A DNA stretch of 58,780 nt, from assembly GCF_050874005.1 (NCBI RefSeq), contig NZ_JBNMJV010000017.1:1-58780 (forward strand), given 5' to 3'. This stretch comes from Huintestinicola sp050874005. GTDB taxonomy: Bacteria; Bacillota; Clostridia; Oscillospirales; Ruminococcaceae. Both the position numbers and the translations under genes were made by a program. Numbering within the stretch: the stretch's first letter is position 1; the number at the start of each line of letters is the position of its first letter. The notes beneath the pieces are model-generated. The model saw nothing but the letters and a program-made list of their open reading frames with translations. It was not told the DNA's origin and did no database searches. Below, one piece after another: positions 35,171-42,767 of this stretch.

Positions 35171-35270
35171 TACTAATAACCAATAAAACTGTAGACAAAA
35201 AATCTTCGCATAATCCATATACGCAAGATTATGCTCGATTTTTTGTACAGTTTTTAATTGGTTCTTAGTA
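35171..35270. repeat. 100-bp imperfect inverted repeat (MITE-like or hairpin element)
   Basis: Left arm 35171-35215 and right arm 35227-35270 are nearly perfect complements (TACTAAxAACCAAT…GCATAATC) with an 11-base loop. Contains no gene. It could be a miniature transposable element or a large RNA hairpin. Confidence 0.7.
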
Positions 35271-35308
35271 TCAGATCACATCTGTGTAGAAGGTATTGAA
35301 AAAATCTC

Positions 35309-35346
35309 CGCACCGCTCTGCTTTCCGTGCAGAACGGTGCGGAGAT
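35309..35346 (-). terminator. Terminator-like hairpin after GNAT gene
   Basis: Arms CTCCGCACCG…CGGTGCGGAG lie at the end of the acetyltransferase gene on the minus strand; the poly-T is weak. Confidence 0.5.
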
Positions 35347-35910
35347 CTACTCAGAACATTCAAACTCCTGCCGCAGCATTGAAAAATAGAGCCTTCCCAC
35401 ATATTCTCCGTTCATATAAAAATAATCCCGAAGTGTTCCTTCATATGTAAAGCCGCATTTTTCAATAACACGCTTTGAGGCGCTGTTGATAGTCTTGGTG
35501 CATATCTGTACCTTGTGCAGATTTATTCTGTCAAAGCCGTAGGAGATAACAGCCTTTGCGGCTTCCGTTGCATATCCTTTTCGCTGAAATTCGGAACCTA
35601 TGCAGTATTCTATCTCCGCAAAATGATTTTTGCTGTCCACAAGAAAATAGGCAATCTGACCGATACATTCTTCCGAGCTTTTCAAAGTAACTGCCCAGCG
35701 GTAATAGTCCTTGTTTTCATATGAGACGATATATTTTTTCAGCAGCTCATTTACTTCTTCTTTTGTTGTGTAAACAGGCTCGGAGTACATTGACTGTATC
35801 TTTTCGTCTGCTATCCAGTTTCTGAGCATTGCTTCGCTGTCGGAATATTCAAATCTGCGAAGTATAAGCCTGTCGGTCTCTATGGTCTGAGTGCCGATGT
35901 GTGTAAGCAT
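35347..35910 (-). CDS. GNAT N-acetyltransferase (RimJ/RimL-like)
   Basis: Protein of 187 residues. Starts with ETDRLILRRFEYSDSEAMLRNW, and has GSEFQRKGYATEAAKAVISYGF, the acetyl-CoA pyrophosphate-binding motif (Q/RxxGxA), then NLHKVQICTKTINSASKRVIEKCGFTYEG. Likely transfers an acetyl group to an N-terminal or small-molecule amine; the substrate is not shown. ATG with AAGTGAT upstream. Confidence 0.88.
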   Translation of the reverse strand: MLTHIGTQTIETDRLILRRFEYSDSEAMLRNWIADEKIQSMYSEPVYTTKEEVNELLKKYIVSYENKDYYRWAVTLKSSEECIGQIAYFLVDSKNHFAEIEYCIGSEFQRKGYATEAAKAVISYGFDRINLHKVQICTKTINSASKRVIEKCGFTYEGTLRDYFYMNGEYVGRLYFSMLRQEFECSE

Positions 35911-35933
35911 TTATATCACTTCCGTAAAAAAGT

Positions 35934-36353
35934 TCAGCAAAGCTTCACAGACTCTTTGGGAGCAAAATTCGTTTCCATCGTCCAGGTAACGGCGGTGCAG
36001 TTTTTCATTACGAATATCTGCAAAAGGTCTGTAATGCCGTTTTCTGCCCACGCCTGCAGGAACTTTCTTGAGGGGTGAGCGAATATTTCAGCCTTTAACT
36101 TTTCATCGTGTACCTGATCAAGCACTCCTGTTACACGTATCTGAACGCCTTTGCAGGAGAAGCACATTTCCGCTTTGGGATTTTTCATTATCTGAGTATA
36201 AACGTCCTTTGTGGAGGCGGTGTGAAAAATAAATCCGTTTTCATCTGCTCTGTAAAGCAGCATTCCACGTACTCTGGGCTGGTCTCCATCGGCGGTGGCA
36301 AGATAGAAGGCAGGATTTTCGTTTATCAGCCTGAATATTTCCTGTGGGGTCAT
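35934..36353 (-). CDS. Pyridoxamine 5'-phosphate oxidase-like flavoprotein
   Basis: About 139 residues of the PNPOx-like split-barrel fold, expected to bind FMN. Typical features: FYLATADGDQPRVRGM near the N-terminus, CFSCKGVQIRVTGV in the middle, and AVTWTMETNFAPKE near the end. Start ATG 36353 with GAAAGGAT upstream; the frame extends to 36464 but lacks a site there. Small oxidoreductase; its real substrate cannot be told. Confidence 0.8.
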   Translation of the reverse strand: MTPQEIFRLINENPAFYLATADGDQPRVRGMLLYRADENGFIFHTASTKDVYTQIMKNPKAEMCFSCKGVQIRVTGVLDQVHDEKLKAEIFAHPSRKFLQAWAENGITDLLQIFVMKNCTAVTWTMETNFAPKESVKLC

Positions 36354-36444
36354 AATATCATATCCTTTCATTTTTTTATGATAATTATAACTCAAACTGA
36401 CAAGCTTCGCTTTTATAATACTGCCCGATTTTTTCAAAATACCG

Positions 36445-37278
36445 TTAACCGATGTATTTGTCACGATATTCGGTGGGGGAAATTCCCACTCTGTTCTGAA
36501 AGCAGGAGGAGAAATGTGCGCTGCTGCCGAAGCCGCATTTCATTGCAATTTCTGTAACGGAGATGTTTTTTCGCTTGAGCATAGTTTTTGCACGTTCAAG
36601 ACGAATCTCTATAAGATATTCTATGGGCGTGATGCCTGTTTCCTTTTTGAATTTCCTGTTTAAGCAGGAGCTTGAAACATACCCTAAAGCCGCAAGCTTT
36701 GAAACGGTTATATTTTCGGAGTAATGCTGCTCCATATAGTGCTGTGCCCTTGCAACGGAATAATCGGAAGAGACGGCTCGCATATCAAAGGTCTCGCCCA
36801 TAATGCTGCGTATTATCCAATGTGTGATTATCTCAGCCTGTGCATCGAGAGTAATGTCCGAGTTGGGCATAGATTTGCTGTACTCGAATACAAAGGTGTT
36901 CAGCGCTTTTAAAATATCGCTGCAGATCTCAAAGGACTGCTCGTTAAATGTGGGGACACTTTCGGCGTACATCAGATACCGCTTTTCAAAATAGCTTTTT
37001 TCTATCAGCAGGCAGTAGTAGTTCAGTCCGGCTTTGTCATCGTGAGGAATATGGGGAGAGGCAATTTCCGCAGGGTAATGCCTGTTCGCTGCAGGTTCAA
37101 AGGAGATAACTATCATATAGGACGGGTGGGAATGACCCGGCTTTGCTGCATATCCGCATTCGCCTGCGGTGGGAATGAAAATCCCAAGCTGTGGACGGAC
37201 ATAACAGTCAACAAAAGCAAGGTCGGCTTCCGTTAAGCTATTGCCTATCAGATCTTTTATTATTTCAAAGTCTTTCAT
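36445..37278 (-). CDS. AraC-family transcriptional regulator
   Basis: Protein of 277 residues with an N-terminal cupin-like sensor part and a C-terminal double helix-turn-helix (about 180-275: ITVSKLAALGYVSSSCLNRKFKKETGITPIEYLIEIR; ISVTEIAMKCGFGSSAHFSSCFQNRVGISPTEY). Likely regulates the adjacent PNPOx-like gene, which lies downstream on the same strand, but its target is not shown. ATG start. Confidence 0.88.
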   Translation of the reverse strand: MKDFEIIKDLIGNSLTEADLAFVDCYVRPQLGIFIPTAGECGYAAKPGHSHPSYMIVISFEPAANRHYPAEIASPHIPHDDKAGLNYYCLLIEKSYFEKRYLMYAESVPTFNEQSFEICSDILKALNTFVFEYSKSMPNSDITLDAQAEIITHWIIRSIMGETFDMRAVSSDYSVARAQHYMEQHYSENITVSKLAALGYVSSSCLNRKFKKETGITPIEYLIEIRLERAKTMLKRKNISVTEIAMKCGFGSSAHFSSCFQNRVGISPTEYRDKYIG

Positions 37279-37443
37279 ATTTTCACCCGCCTTTTTTCTT
37301 TAATCATAACATATACGGCGGAAAATGTAAAGCGCACGGCAGAAATTTTTGCCGTGCTATAGATACTCCTTAATGCCGCTGCCAATCTGAATATCTGAAA
37401 TTACACCTTTCTATGCAAAATATAAGAGCCTGTATAATAAAAA

Positions 37444-37472
37444 ATATCCGCCCTGCCTGACAGGACGGATAT
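37444..37472 (-). terminator. Terminator after DUF6465 gene
   Basis: Arms ATATCCGCCCTG and CAGGACGGATAT with a five-base loop, downstream of the 37494-37985 gene on the minus strand. Confidence 0.6.
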
Positions 37473-37493
37473 GCTTTTATATTTTGCTTTAAA

Positions 37494-37985
37494 TCACAGA
37501 ACAATGCTGCCCTCGGGATTTCCGTTAACAACATAATATGCTCTGAGCTCGCCGTTTTCAGCCTTAACATAAATGTCAATGCTCTTTATCTGCTTGCGAC
37601 CGTATTTATTTTTAAAATCAGCCTTGCAAAGCTCTGTTACCTTGGCAACGGTATATTCGCCTGAACCCTGAATAAGGAAAATATCCTGCTTAACAGGTTC
37701 AGCCTTTTTGGAAGCAGGCTTTTCAGCCTTCTTCTCAGCAACGGGCTTCTCAGCCTTCTTCTCAGCAGCAGGCTTTTCTACCTTCTTCTCGACAACAGGT
37801 TTTTCAGCCTTCTTTTCAGCAGCAGGCTTTTCTACCTTCTTTTCAACAGCAGGCTTTTCAACGACAGGCGCAGCCTTTACTTCTTCAACGGGTTTAACAT
37901 TTTCAACAGCTTTATTGGTCTCGGCAGGCTTTGCAGTTTCTGCGGAAACTGCGGGCTTGGACTGAGTCTTTTTATCTTTTGCCAT
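37494..37985 (-). CDS. DUF6465-like protein with Lys/Ala/Pro/Glu repeat tail
   Basis: Protein of 163 residues. The N-terminal 100 residues are a low-complexity run of about ten near-identical EKKxEKPAAEKKAEKP-type units (about 40-95), histone H1-like in composition. The C-terminal 65 residues (QDIFLIQGSGEYTVAKVTELCKADF…GSIVL) form a small compact domain that I match to DUF6465. The repeat length can vary by slippage; the DNA between 37700 and 37880 is a near-perfect tandem repeat. It may bind nucleic acid, but this is inference. ATG with GGAGG upstream. Confidence 0.7.
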   Translation of the reverse strand: MAKDKKTQSKPAVSAETAKPAETNKAVENVKPVEEVKAAPVVEKPAVEKKVEKPAAEKKAEKPVVEKKVEKPAAEKKAEKPVAEKKAEKPASKKAEPVKQDIFLIQGSGEYTVAKVTELCKADFKNKYGRKQIKSIDIYVKAENGELRAYYVVNGNPEGSIVL

Positions 37986-38137
37986 AACAGTAAACCTCCA
38001 TATTTAATGTTATTATCAGTATAACATTAAATTTTGGATTTGTCAAATATTGTTTGATATAATTTACTAATTATACTAAAAAAATGGTTTCCGCAGCTGT
38101 ATTTTTGATTATTTTTACATTGATAGAGCCGGAATTA

Positions 38138-38779
38138 TCAGCTATTGACAGCTTTCTGCGCTCTGCCGTGCTTGAGGATAGGGGAGATGTATTTGTAAAT
38201 TGCAACGGTTATAACTGTGCTGCACATACCCTTTATGAATGTGAAAGGAAGATTGAACCAGATCAGTGCGTCAAGGAGAGTTTCTACATTGGGATTTAAC
38301 TTCTGATATGCGTTGATGATCGCTTCCATCGGCATAAATTTCGTGTAGATTGGGTAGATGAAAAAGTAGTTTGAGAAAATACTGAAAACAGCCATAGCTG
38401 CGGCACCAACAGTTGCTCCGATAATTGCACGGGTCTTGGTTTTCTTTGACTTGTAAATAAGTCCTGCAGGGACTACAAATGCACAGCCGAGAATGAAATT
38501 GGAAAGCTCGCCTACGCCGCCTGTTCCCGAGCCTTGACATAAAATATTCAGCAGATTTTTGAGAAGGCATACGCCTGCTCCCGATAGTGGTCCGATTGCA
38601 AAGGATGCGATAAGAGCAGGCAGCTCTGACAGATCAAACTGGATAAATGACGGCATAAACATAGGTACGGGAAAGTTAAAGAACATCAGCACGGCTGCCA
38701 ATGCTCCCATCATTGCCGTTACGGTGAGCTGTCTTACCTTTGATGTTTCGGTGTTGGGTTTGAAGAGTTCGTTTTTCAT
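38138..38779 (-). CDS. ribU: ECF-type riboflavin transporter, substrate-binding S component
   Basis: Integral membrane protein of 213 residues with about six helices (AMMGALAAVLMFFNFPVPMF, FDLSELPALIASFAIGPLSG, GELSNFILGCAFVVPAGL). It binds riboflavin and needs the shared ECF ATPase/T modules encoded elsewhere. The identification is supported by an FMN riboswitch just upstream. ATG 38779 with GGAGG; the open frame reaches further but into the riboswitch. Confidence 0.9.
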   Translation of the reverse strand: MKNELFKPNTETSKVRQLTVTAMMGALAAVLMFFNFPVPMFMPSFIQFDLSELPALIASFAIGPLSGAGVCLLKNLLNILCQGSGTGGVGELSNFILGCAFVVPAGLIYKSKKTKTRAIIGATVGAAAMAVFSIFSNYFFIYPIYTKFMPMEAIINAYQKLNPNVETLLDALIWFNLPFTFIKGMCSTVITVAIYKYISPILKHGRAQKAVNS

Positions 38780-38838
38780 ACAGATTCCTCCATTAAAATA
38801 AAAATATAATAAAAAGCAATCTGTTTGTGAAAATAAAA

Positions 38839-38869
38839 CTGCCCGCAAAGCATAATGCTTCACGGGCAG
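38839..38869 (-). terminator. Riboswitch-controlled intrinsic terminator
   Basis: On the minus strand CTGCCCGTGAAGC / GCTTTGCGGGCAG form a hairpin followed by TTTTATTTT, between the FMN aptamer and the ribU ribosome site. It implies control by transcription termination when FMN is bound. Confidence 0.8.
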
Positions 38870-38892
38870 CAGGTCATACGCAGTTAAACGCT

Positions 38893-39013
38893 GTGTTTCT
38901 TTCATCCGGACTATACCGTCGGTTTCGGAATTTCACCGAATCATGCTAAGCTTTTAAATAAGCTCGGCTCGTGGACTTTACCACCGGTGAGGAATTTCAC
39001 CTCGCCCTGAAAC
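38893..39013 (-). promoter_or_regulatory. FMN riboswitch (RFN element)
   Basis: The minus strand carries the conserved RFN blocks: AGGGCGAGGTGAAATTCC, CACCGGTGGTAAAGTCCACGAG, then GATTCGGTGAAATTCCGAAA and CCGACGGTATAGTCCGGATG, ending AAAGAAACACAG. It lies directly in front of ribU and is about 30 bases past the end of the acidic zinc-ribbon gene. Confidence 0.97.
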
Positions 39014-39044
39014 AAATTGCAGTTTATTCGGTTGTAGGTTTGCC

Positions 39045-39512
39045 TTATTCCTCGGAGCTTTCGTCCTCGTCGTCTTCCTCAATATCATCAAGGTCAAATT
39101 CGAGAAGCTCGTTGCAGTTGGGACAGTTGATGGAGCCGTCCTCGATCATAGCGGCATTGAGGCAGATAGTATCTCCGCAGGTGGGACAGGTTACTTCGTA
39201 AAGCTCTTCATCATCGAAAAGCTCCTCGTCATCGTCCTCATCATCGTAGATCTCATCGTAATCCTCGTCATCATCGTCATCGCAGCACTCGTCATCGTCT
39301 TCGTCGATCTCATAGAGATCCTTCTCGACCTCTCCCAGATCCTCGTCGATAACGTCAACGACTTCGGAAAGTTCATCAACGTCATTCTTCAGATCTGCGA
39401 TCTCGGCAGCCATGTCGCTGAGGATATCAGCAATAGCGGCAATAACCTTGTCGTCTGTGTTAAGACCTTCCATAAGTCCTTTGAGATAAGCAGTTTTTTC
39501 AGTAAGTGTCAT
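39045..39512 (-). CDS. Acidic zinc-ribbon protein (CD1247-type N-terminal domain)
   Basis: Protein of 155 residues: an N-terminal helical part (LTEKTAYLKGLMEGL, CD1247-like), an extremely acidic middle (about 70-105, mostly Asp/Glu), a zinc ribbon (CPTCGDTICLN…CPNCNELLEF, about 110-135) and an acidic tail. It is common in Clostridia; no function is known to me. ATG with AAGGAGG. It lies 42 bases from efp on the same strand, so the two may be co-transcribed. Confidence 0.75.
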   Translation of the reverse strand: MTLTEKTAYLKGLMEGLNTDDKVIAAIADILSDMAAEIADLKNDVDELSEVVDVIDEDLGEVEKDLYEIDEDDDECCDDDDDEDYDEIYDDEDDDEELFDDEELYEVTCPTCGDTICLNAAMIEDGSINCPNCNELLEFDLDDIEEDDEDESSEE

Positions 39513-39554
39513 AGGTTACAGCCTCCTTAAATAAACATTTTCTATGGCAGAAGC

Positions 39555-40112
39555 TTACGCTCTTTCCATATACTCGCCTGTACGTGTGTCGATCCTGATC
39601 ATATCGCCCTCGTTGATGAAGAGGGGAACCTTGATCTCTGCACCTGTTTCAAGAGTTGCAGGCTTGGTAGCGTTGGTAGCAGTATTTCCTGCAAAGCCGG
39701 GGTCGGTCTGAGTTACCTGAAGCTCAACAAAGTTGGGGGGCTCTACAGCGAAAACCTTGCCCTTGTAAGAGCAAACCTTACATACCATATTTTCCTTAAC
39801 GAACTTGAAGCTGTCGCCCAGTTCGTTTGCGCTTACGGGGAGATCCTCGTAGGTCTCGGGATCCATAAAGTGGTAAAGATCGCCGTCGCTGTAGGTATAC
39901 TCCATATCCTTTCTTTCAACGTAAGCGGTGGGGAATTTTGCGGAAGGGTTGTAGCTCTTTTCAACTACAGAACCGGTGATAACGTTCTTGATCTTGGTTC
40001 TTACGAAAGCAGCGCCTTTACCGGGCTTAACGTGCTGGAATTCAACGATCTGAAGAACGTTGCCGTCCTCCTCGAATGTCATTCCGTTTCTGAAATCGCC
40101 TGCTGAAATCAT
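39555..40112 (-). CDS. efp: Translation elongation factor P
   Basis: Protein of 185 residues that relieves ribosome stalling at polyproline. An N-terminal KOW-like domain has the tip loop KPGKGAAFVRTK with Lys32, the residue modified in many bacteria; the two OB domains follow (YNPSAKFPTAYVERKDMEYTYSDGDLYHFMD; ATLETGAEIKVPLFINEGDMIRIDTRTGEYMERA). ATG with GGAGG. Confidence 0.96.
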   Translation of the reverse strand: MISAGDFRNGMTFEEDGNVLQIVEFQHVKPGKGAAFVRTKIKNVITGSVVEKSYNPSAKFPTAYVERKDMEYTYSDGDLYHFMDPETYEDLPVSANELGDSFKFVKENMVCKVCSYKGKVFAVEPPNFVELQVTQTDPGFAGNTATNATKPATLETGAEIKVPLFINEGDMIRIDTRTGEYMERA

Positions 40113-40221
40113 ATTTAACCTCCAAAAATTTTAGAAATTGAGAGCGAAAAGCTCCCTGATACGAAATAATCATTATTTAATTTATATCATACCACATTTT
40201 CTGAAATAATGCAATACCTTT

Positions 40222-41289
40222 TTATAATTTTATCAGATTTTTAGGAGCATTTGTCAAATTATAACAAGAATTTTGTTTTATTACTACAAAATCCTCTATG
40301 CGTATGCCGAATTTTTTCGGCAGATAAACGCCCGGTTCAATGGTTATGACCATATTTTCCCGAAGCACTGTTTCGTCACGGGTATTTGCACAGGGGGACT
40401 CGTGTATCTCCATTCCCACGCTGTGACCAAGTCCGTGACCGAAATAATCCCCGTAGCCGTTTGCTGCGATAAAGTCCCTTGCAACGCAGTCGAGACGCTT
40501 TCCCGTTATTCCGCAGACGGCGGCATTTATGGCTCTGTTCTGGGCTTCGAGGACTACCGAATACGCCTTTTCCATTTCCTCGGAAATATCGCCGAGGGCT
40601 ACAGTTCTGGTCATATCGCTGTGATATCCGTCCACGACTGCGCCGAAGTCCATAAGGATAAATTCCCCCTTTTTTAGCGGTCTGTCCGTGGGGACGCCGT
40701 GGGGCATTGAGGTTGTGGTCCCGCAGAGGGCAATGGTCTCAAAGGAGAGAGTCTCTGCGCCGTTTCGGAGCATATATTCGTCCAGACAAAGTGCTATCTC
40801 ACGTTCGGTAATGCCTTCTTTTATGAAGTTCAGGGCGTTTTCCAATGCCTTTTCCGCAATGCGCTGAGCCTTTTCCATAAGAGCTATCTCGCTGTCGGAT
40901 TTTATCATTCGCATTTCACCGATGATGCGGCTGAGATCTGAGGAATTATTGAATGTGACCGTTCCCGTAATATTTTCACGGAGGCGCTCAAATTCGGATA
41001 AGGTCATTGTGTCGCTTTCCACCCAGACCTTTTCAGCGTGATTTTCTGTGATAAGGTCTGAAAGCTGAGCGTAGAGCCTTTCCTGCTTTATAACATCGCA
41101 GTCGGTGACAGTATCTTGTGCCTTTTCGATGTATCTTGAGTCAATTATAAGATATGCGGAATTTTTAAAAACGATAAGTGTTCCCGCCGAGGATTTCATT
41201 CCCGTGAAATACCGCCTGTTCACGTCGGAAGTGATAAGAGCGCAGGCATTTTCGGGGAGCTGCCTGCGGAGAGTTTCTATTCTGTTCAT
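40222..41289 (-). CDS. Xaa-Pro aminopeptidase-like M24 peptidase
   Basis: Protein of 355 residues: N-terminal creatinase-type domain (about 1-125) and C-terminal M24 pita-bread metallopeptidase domain. Metal ligands are visible: Asp in MDFGAVVDGYHSDMTRT, His in GLGHSVGMEIHESP, Glu in TIEPGVYL and in RIEDFVVI. Likely removes N-terminal residues before proline. The start overlaps the aroQ stop by four bases (aroQ is upstream on the minus strand). Confidence 0.9.
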   Translation of the reverse strand: MNRIETLRRQLPENACALITSDVNRRYFTGMKSSAGTLIVFKNSAYLIIDSRYIEKAQDTVTDCDVIKQERLYAQLSDLITENHAEKVWVESDTMTLSEFERLRENITGTVTFNNSSDLSRIIGEMRMIKSDSEIALMEKAQRIAEKALENALNFIKEGITEREIALCLDEYMLRNGAETLSFETIALCGTTTSMPHGVPTDRPLKKGEFILMDFGAVVDGYHSDMTRTVALGDISEEMEKAYSVVLEAQNRAINAAVCGITGKRLDCVARDFIAANGYGDYFGHGLGHSVGMEIHESPCANTRDETVLRENMVITIEPGVYLPKKFGIRIEDFVVIKQNSCYNLTNAPKNLIKL

Positions 41290-41729
41290 ACGTTATTCTC
41301 CAGAATTGATTTAAGAGCGTAAAGTCCCAAAATATAGCTTTCCTTGCCAAAGCCTGCGATCTGTCCTGCGCAGACGGGGGAGATGACGGAGGTGTGGCGG
41401 AATTCCTCACGCTTGTGGATATTGGACATATGCACCTCAATAACGGGTATCTTTACTGCCGCAATGGCGTCTCTGATGGCGTAGCTGTAGTGTGTATATG
41501 CGCCTGCATTCAGCACAATTCCCGAGAAATCAAGTCTTGCGGCGTGGATACGGTCGATTATCTCTCCCTCGTGGTTTGACTGGAAGCACTCGCAGCTTTC
41601 AAAGCCCAGCTCTGCTGCCTTTTCGATAATTTCGGCGCAGATGCTCTTGTAGCTGTCGCTGCCGTAGGTCCCGGGCTCTCTTTCGCCTAAGAGATTGAGG
41701 TTAGGACCGTTTATTATAAGTACGTTCAT
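41286..41729 (-). CDS. aroQ: Type II 3-dehydroquinate dehydratase
   Basis: Protein of 147 residues in the shikimate pathway. Visible: INGPNLNLLGEREPGTYG with catalytic Tyr22, SNHEGEIIDRIH, LNAGAYTHYSYAIRDA, and catalytic His in VIEVHMSNIHKREEFRH. ATG 41729 with AAAGGAAGG upstream; the open frame to 41834 reads through the structured leader and is not used. Overlaps the peptidase gene by four bases. Confidence 0.95.
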   Translation of the reverse strand: MNVLIINGPNLNLLGEREPGTYGSDSYKSICAEIIEKAAELGFESCECFQSNHEGEIIDRIHAARLDFSGIVLNAGAYTHYSYAIRDAIAAVKIPVIEVHMSNIHKREEFRHTSVISPVCAGQIAGFGKESYILGLYALKSILENNV

Positions 41730-41751
41730 TTTTATTATCCTTCCTTTCTTG

Positions 41752-41837
41752 AGAGTTTTGTGCTTTTCGTCAGAAAATTTCGGACAGCAGTCCGAAAAAC
41801 AAAACTCTGAGGTTTGAAAATCTTTGATTTTCAAACC
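41752..41837 (-). promoter_or_regulatory. Structured leader of aroQ
   Basis: Two stem-loops on the minus strand: GGTTTGAAAATC/GATTTTCAAACC (41837-41811) and AGAGTTTTG/CAAAACTCT (41808-41752) enclosing TTTCGGAC/GTCCGAAA. Not followed by a clear T tract. It may be a regulatory leader or a terminator of an upstream transcript. Confidence 0.5.
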
Positions 41838-41906
41838 TATTCCTTTCGGTGATGATTTATATTTTTATTATAATTCCAAATGGTGGGAATGTCAAGGCAT
41901 AAATAT

Positions 41907-41933
41907 ACCGCTGTAACTTTTTGCTACAGCGGT
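41907..41933. terminator. Bidirectional terminator
   Basis: Arms ACCGCTGTAA and CTACAGCGGT around a short loop with T-rich flank on the plus side; it ends the 41960-42118 gene on the minus strand. Confidence 0.65.
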
Positions 41934-41959
41934 TGTTTTGATATGATTAAGCAAACTGC

Positions 41960-42118
41960 TTACTCTTGTTCCCATCTGGGAGCGTGGTTTCCTGTAGGAC
42001 TTGCAGGACATTTTCCAAGTACGTGGGGAGTACTTGTTGGAGCTTTTCCACTTGGTGTTGAAATCTTACCGCCCATTTTTCCGCATAACTGGCATCTTGA
42101 TACAAAAACAATTGTCAT
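41960..42118 (-). CDS. Small Cys-containing protein
   Basis: Reads as 52 residues starting MTIVFVSRCQLCGKMGGKIS. It has one CxxC (Cys9, Cys12) and one further Cys (about 38), and a Pro/Ser/Thr/Lys-rich body ending NHAPRWEQE. It is basic, with no signal or membrane part. ATG 42118 with GAAAGGAAAG upstream. Divergent from the XRE regulator across a perfect 28-bp palindrome. It may bind a metal; not recognised. Confidence 0.6.
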   Translation of the reverse strand: MTIVFVSRCQLCGKMGGKISTPSGKAPTSTPHVLGKCPASPTGNHAPRWEQE

Positions 42119-42139
42119 TTTATTCTTTCCTTTCAATTT

Positions 42140-42167
42140 ATATTTGCACCTATATAGGTGCAAATAT
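42140..42167. promoter_or_regulatory. Perfect 28-bp palindrome, candidate operator
   Basis: The arm is ATATTTGCACCTAT and its exact complement follows without a loop. It lies between the small Cys gene (start 42118, minus) and the XRE regulator gene (from about 42215, plus), the usual site for a shared operator. Confidence 0.75.
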
Positions 42168-42214
42168 ATTATAAAACAATTTTATAATAATGTCAATATC
42201 TTTTTTTAATTTTT

Positions 42215-42460
42215 TTGAAAGCGGTGAGTTCAATAAACAAAGCAATAGAATCAAAGGTGGGAAATAACATTAGACTGCTGAGAGAACAGCGTCAGATAAC
42301 ACAGGATCAGCTTGCTTCACGCTTACAGATACGGGGCTGTGATATTACCAGAAGCGCAGTAGCTAAAATCGAGGTGGGACAGAGGCATCTTTATCCCGAT
42401 GAAATAATTCTTATAAAGGAAATTCTTTCCGTTGAATACGAGGATATTTTCAGAATTTAG
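42215..42460 (+). CDS. XRE-family helix-turn-helix regulator
   Basis: Small DNA-binding protein of about 78-81 residues: GNNIRLLREQRQITQDQLASRLQIRGCDITRSAVAKIEVGQRH is a HTH_3/XRE domain covering most of the length. The start is unclear: TTG 42215 and GTG 42224 are both in frame and neither has a good ribosome site. Probably controls itself and the divergent small Cys gene through the palindrome between them. Confidence 0.75.
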   Translation: MKAVSSINKAIESKVGNNIRLLREQRQITQDQLASRLQIRGCDITRSAVAKIEVGQRHLYPDEIILIKEILSVEYEDIFRI

Positions 42461-42512
42461 ATCCGAGTTTAGATCCGAGTAATGTTTACTAACAAAAAAT
42501 TCCGAAACACAC

Positions 42513-42544
42513 TCCGCCCCCTGTCCTAAACGGCAGGAGGCGGA
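42513..42544 (-). terminator. Terminator of csoR-copA
   Basis: Arms TCCGCCCCCTG and CAGGAGGCGGA with a 10-base loop, just past the copA stop on the minus strand; the T run (GGAATTTTTTG) follows at some distance. Confidence 0.6.
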
Positions 42545-42557
42545 TTGTGAAGGTCGG

Positions 42558-42767
42558 TCATTCAATTCCGAGGACTGTATAATCCTTGTCCTCAACGGCT
42601 TTTCTGAGGACTGCATCGTCTGCGGGAGCGGAAAGGGTAACGACTGCCGTTCCCTTTTCGTGGCTCACTTCGGCGGAAACAACGCCGTTTACCGCTTCAA
42701 GAGCTTTCTTCACCGCCGCTTCGCAGTGACCGCACATCATACCTTCGATCTTGAGTGTCTTTGTCAT
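42558..42767 (-). other. copZ: Possible internal translation start giving free CopZ-like chaperone
   Basis: Within copA, AAAAAGGAG at about 42778-42786 (minus) precedes ATG 42767 in frame. The encoded 69 residues are a complete heavy-metal-associated domain with GMMCGHC. This would let one gene yield both the fused ATPase and a soluble chaperone; equally it may just be the relic of a former separate copZ. Confidence 0.5.

Noticed and set aside
37700..37880. Tandem repeats considered as a CRISPR array
   Set aside because: The units are coding repeats of a Lys/Ala/Pro/Glu-rich protein without spacers.
41880..42209. 109-codon plus-strand frame over the small Cys gene and palindrome
   Set aside because: No ribosome site; opposite strand has a better start, site and composition.
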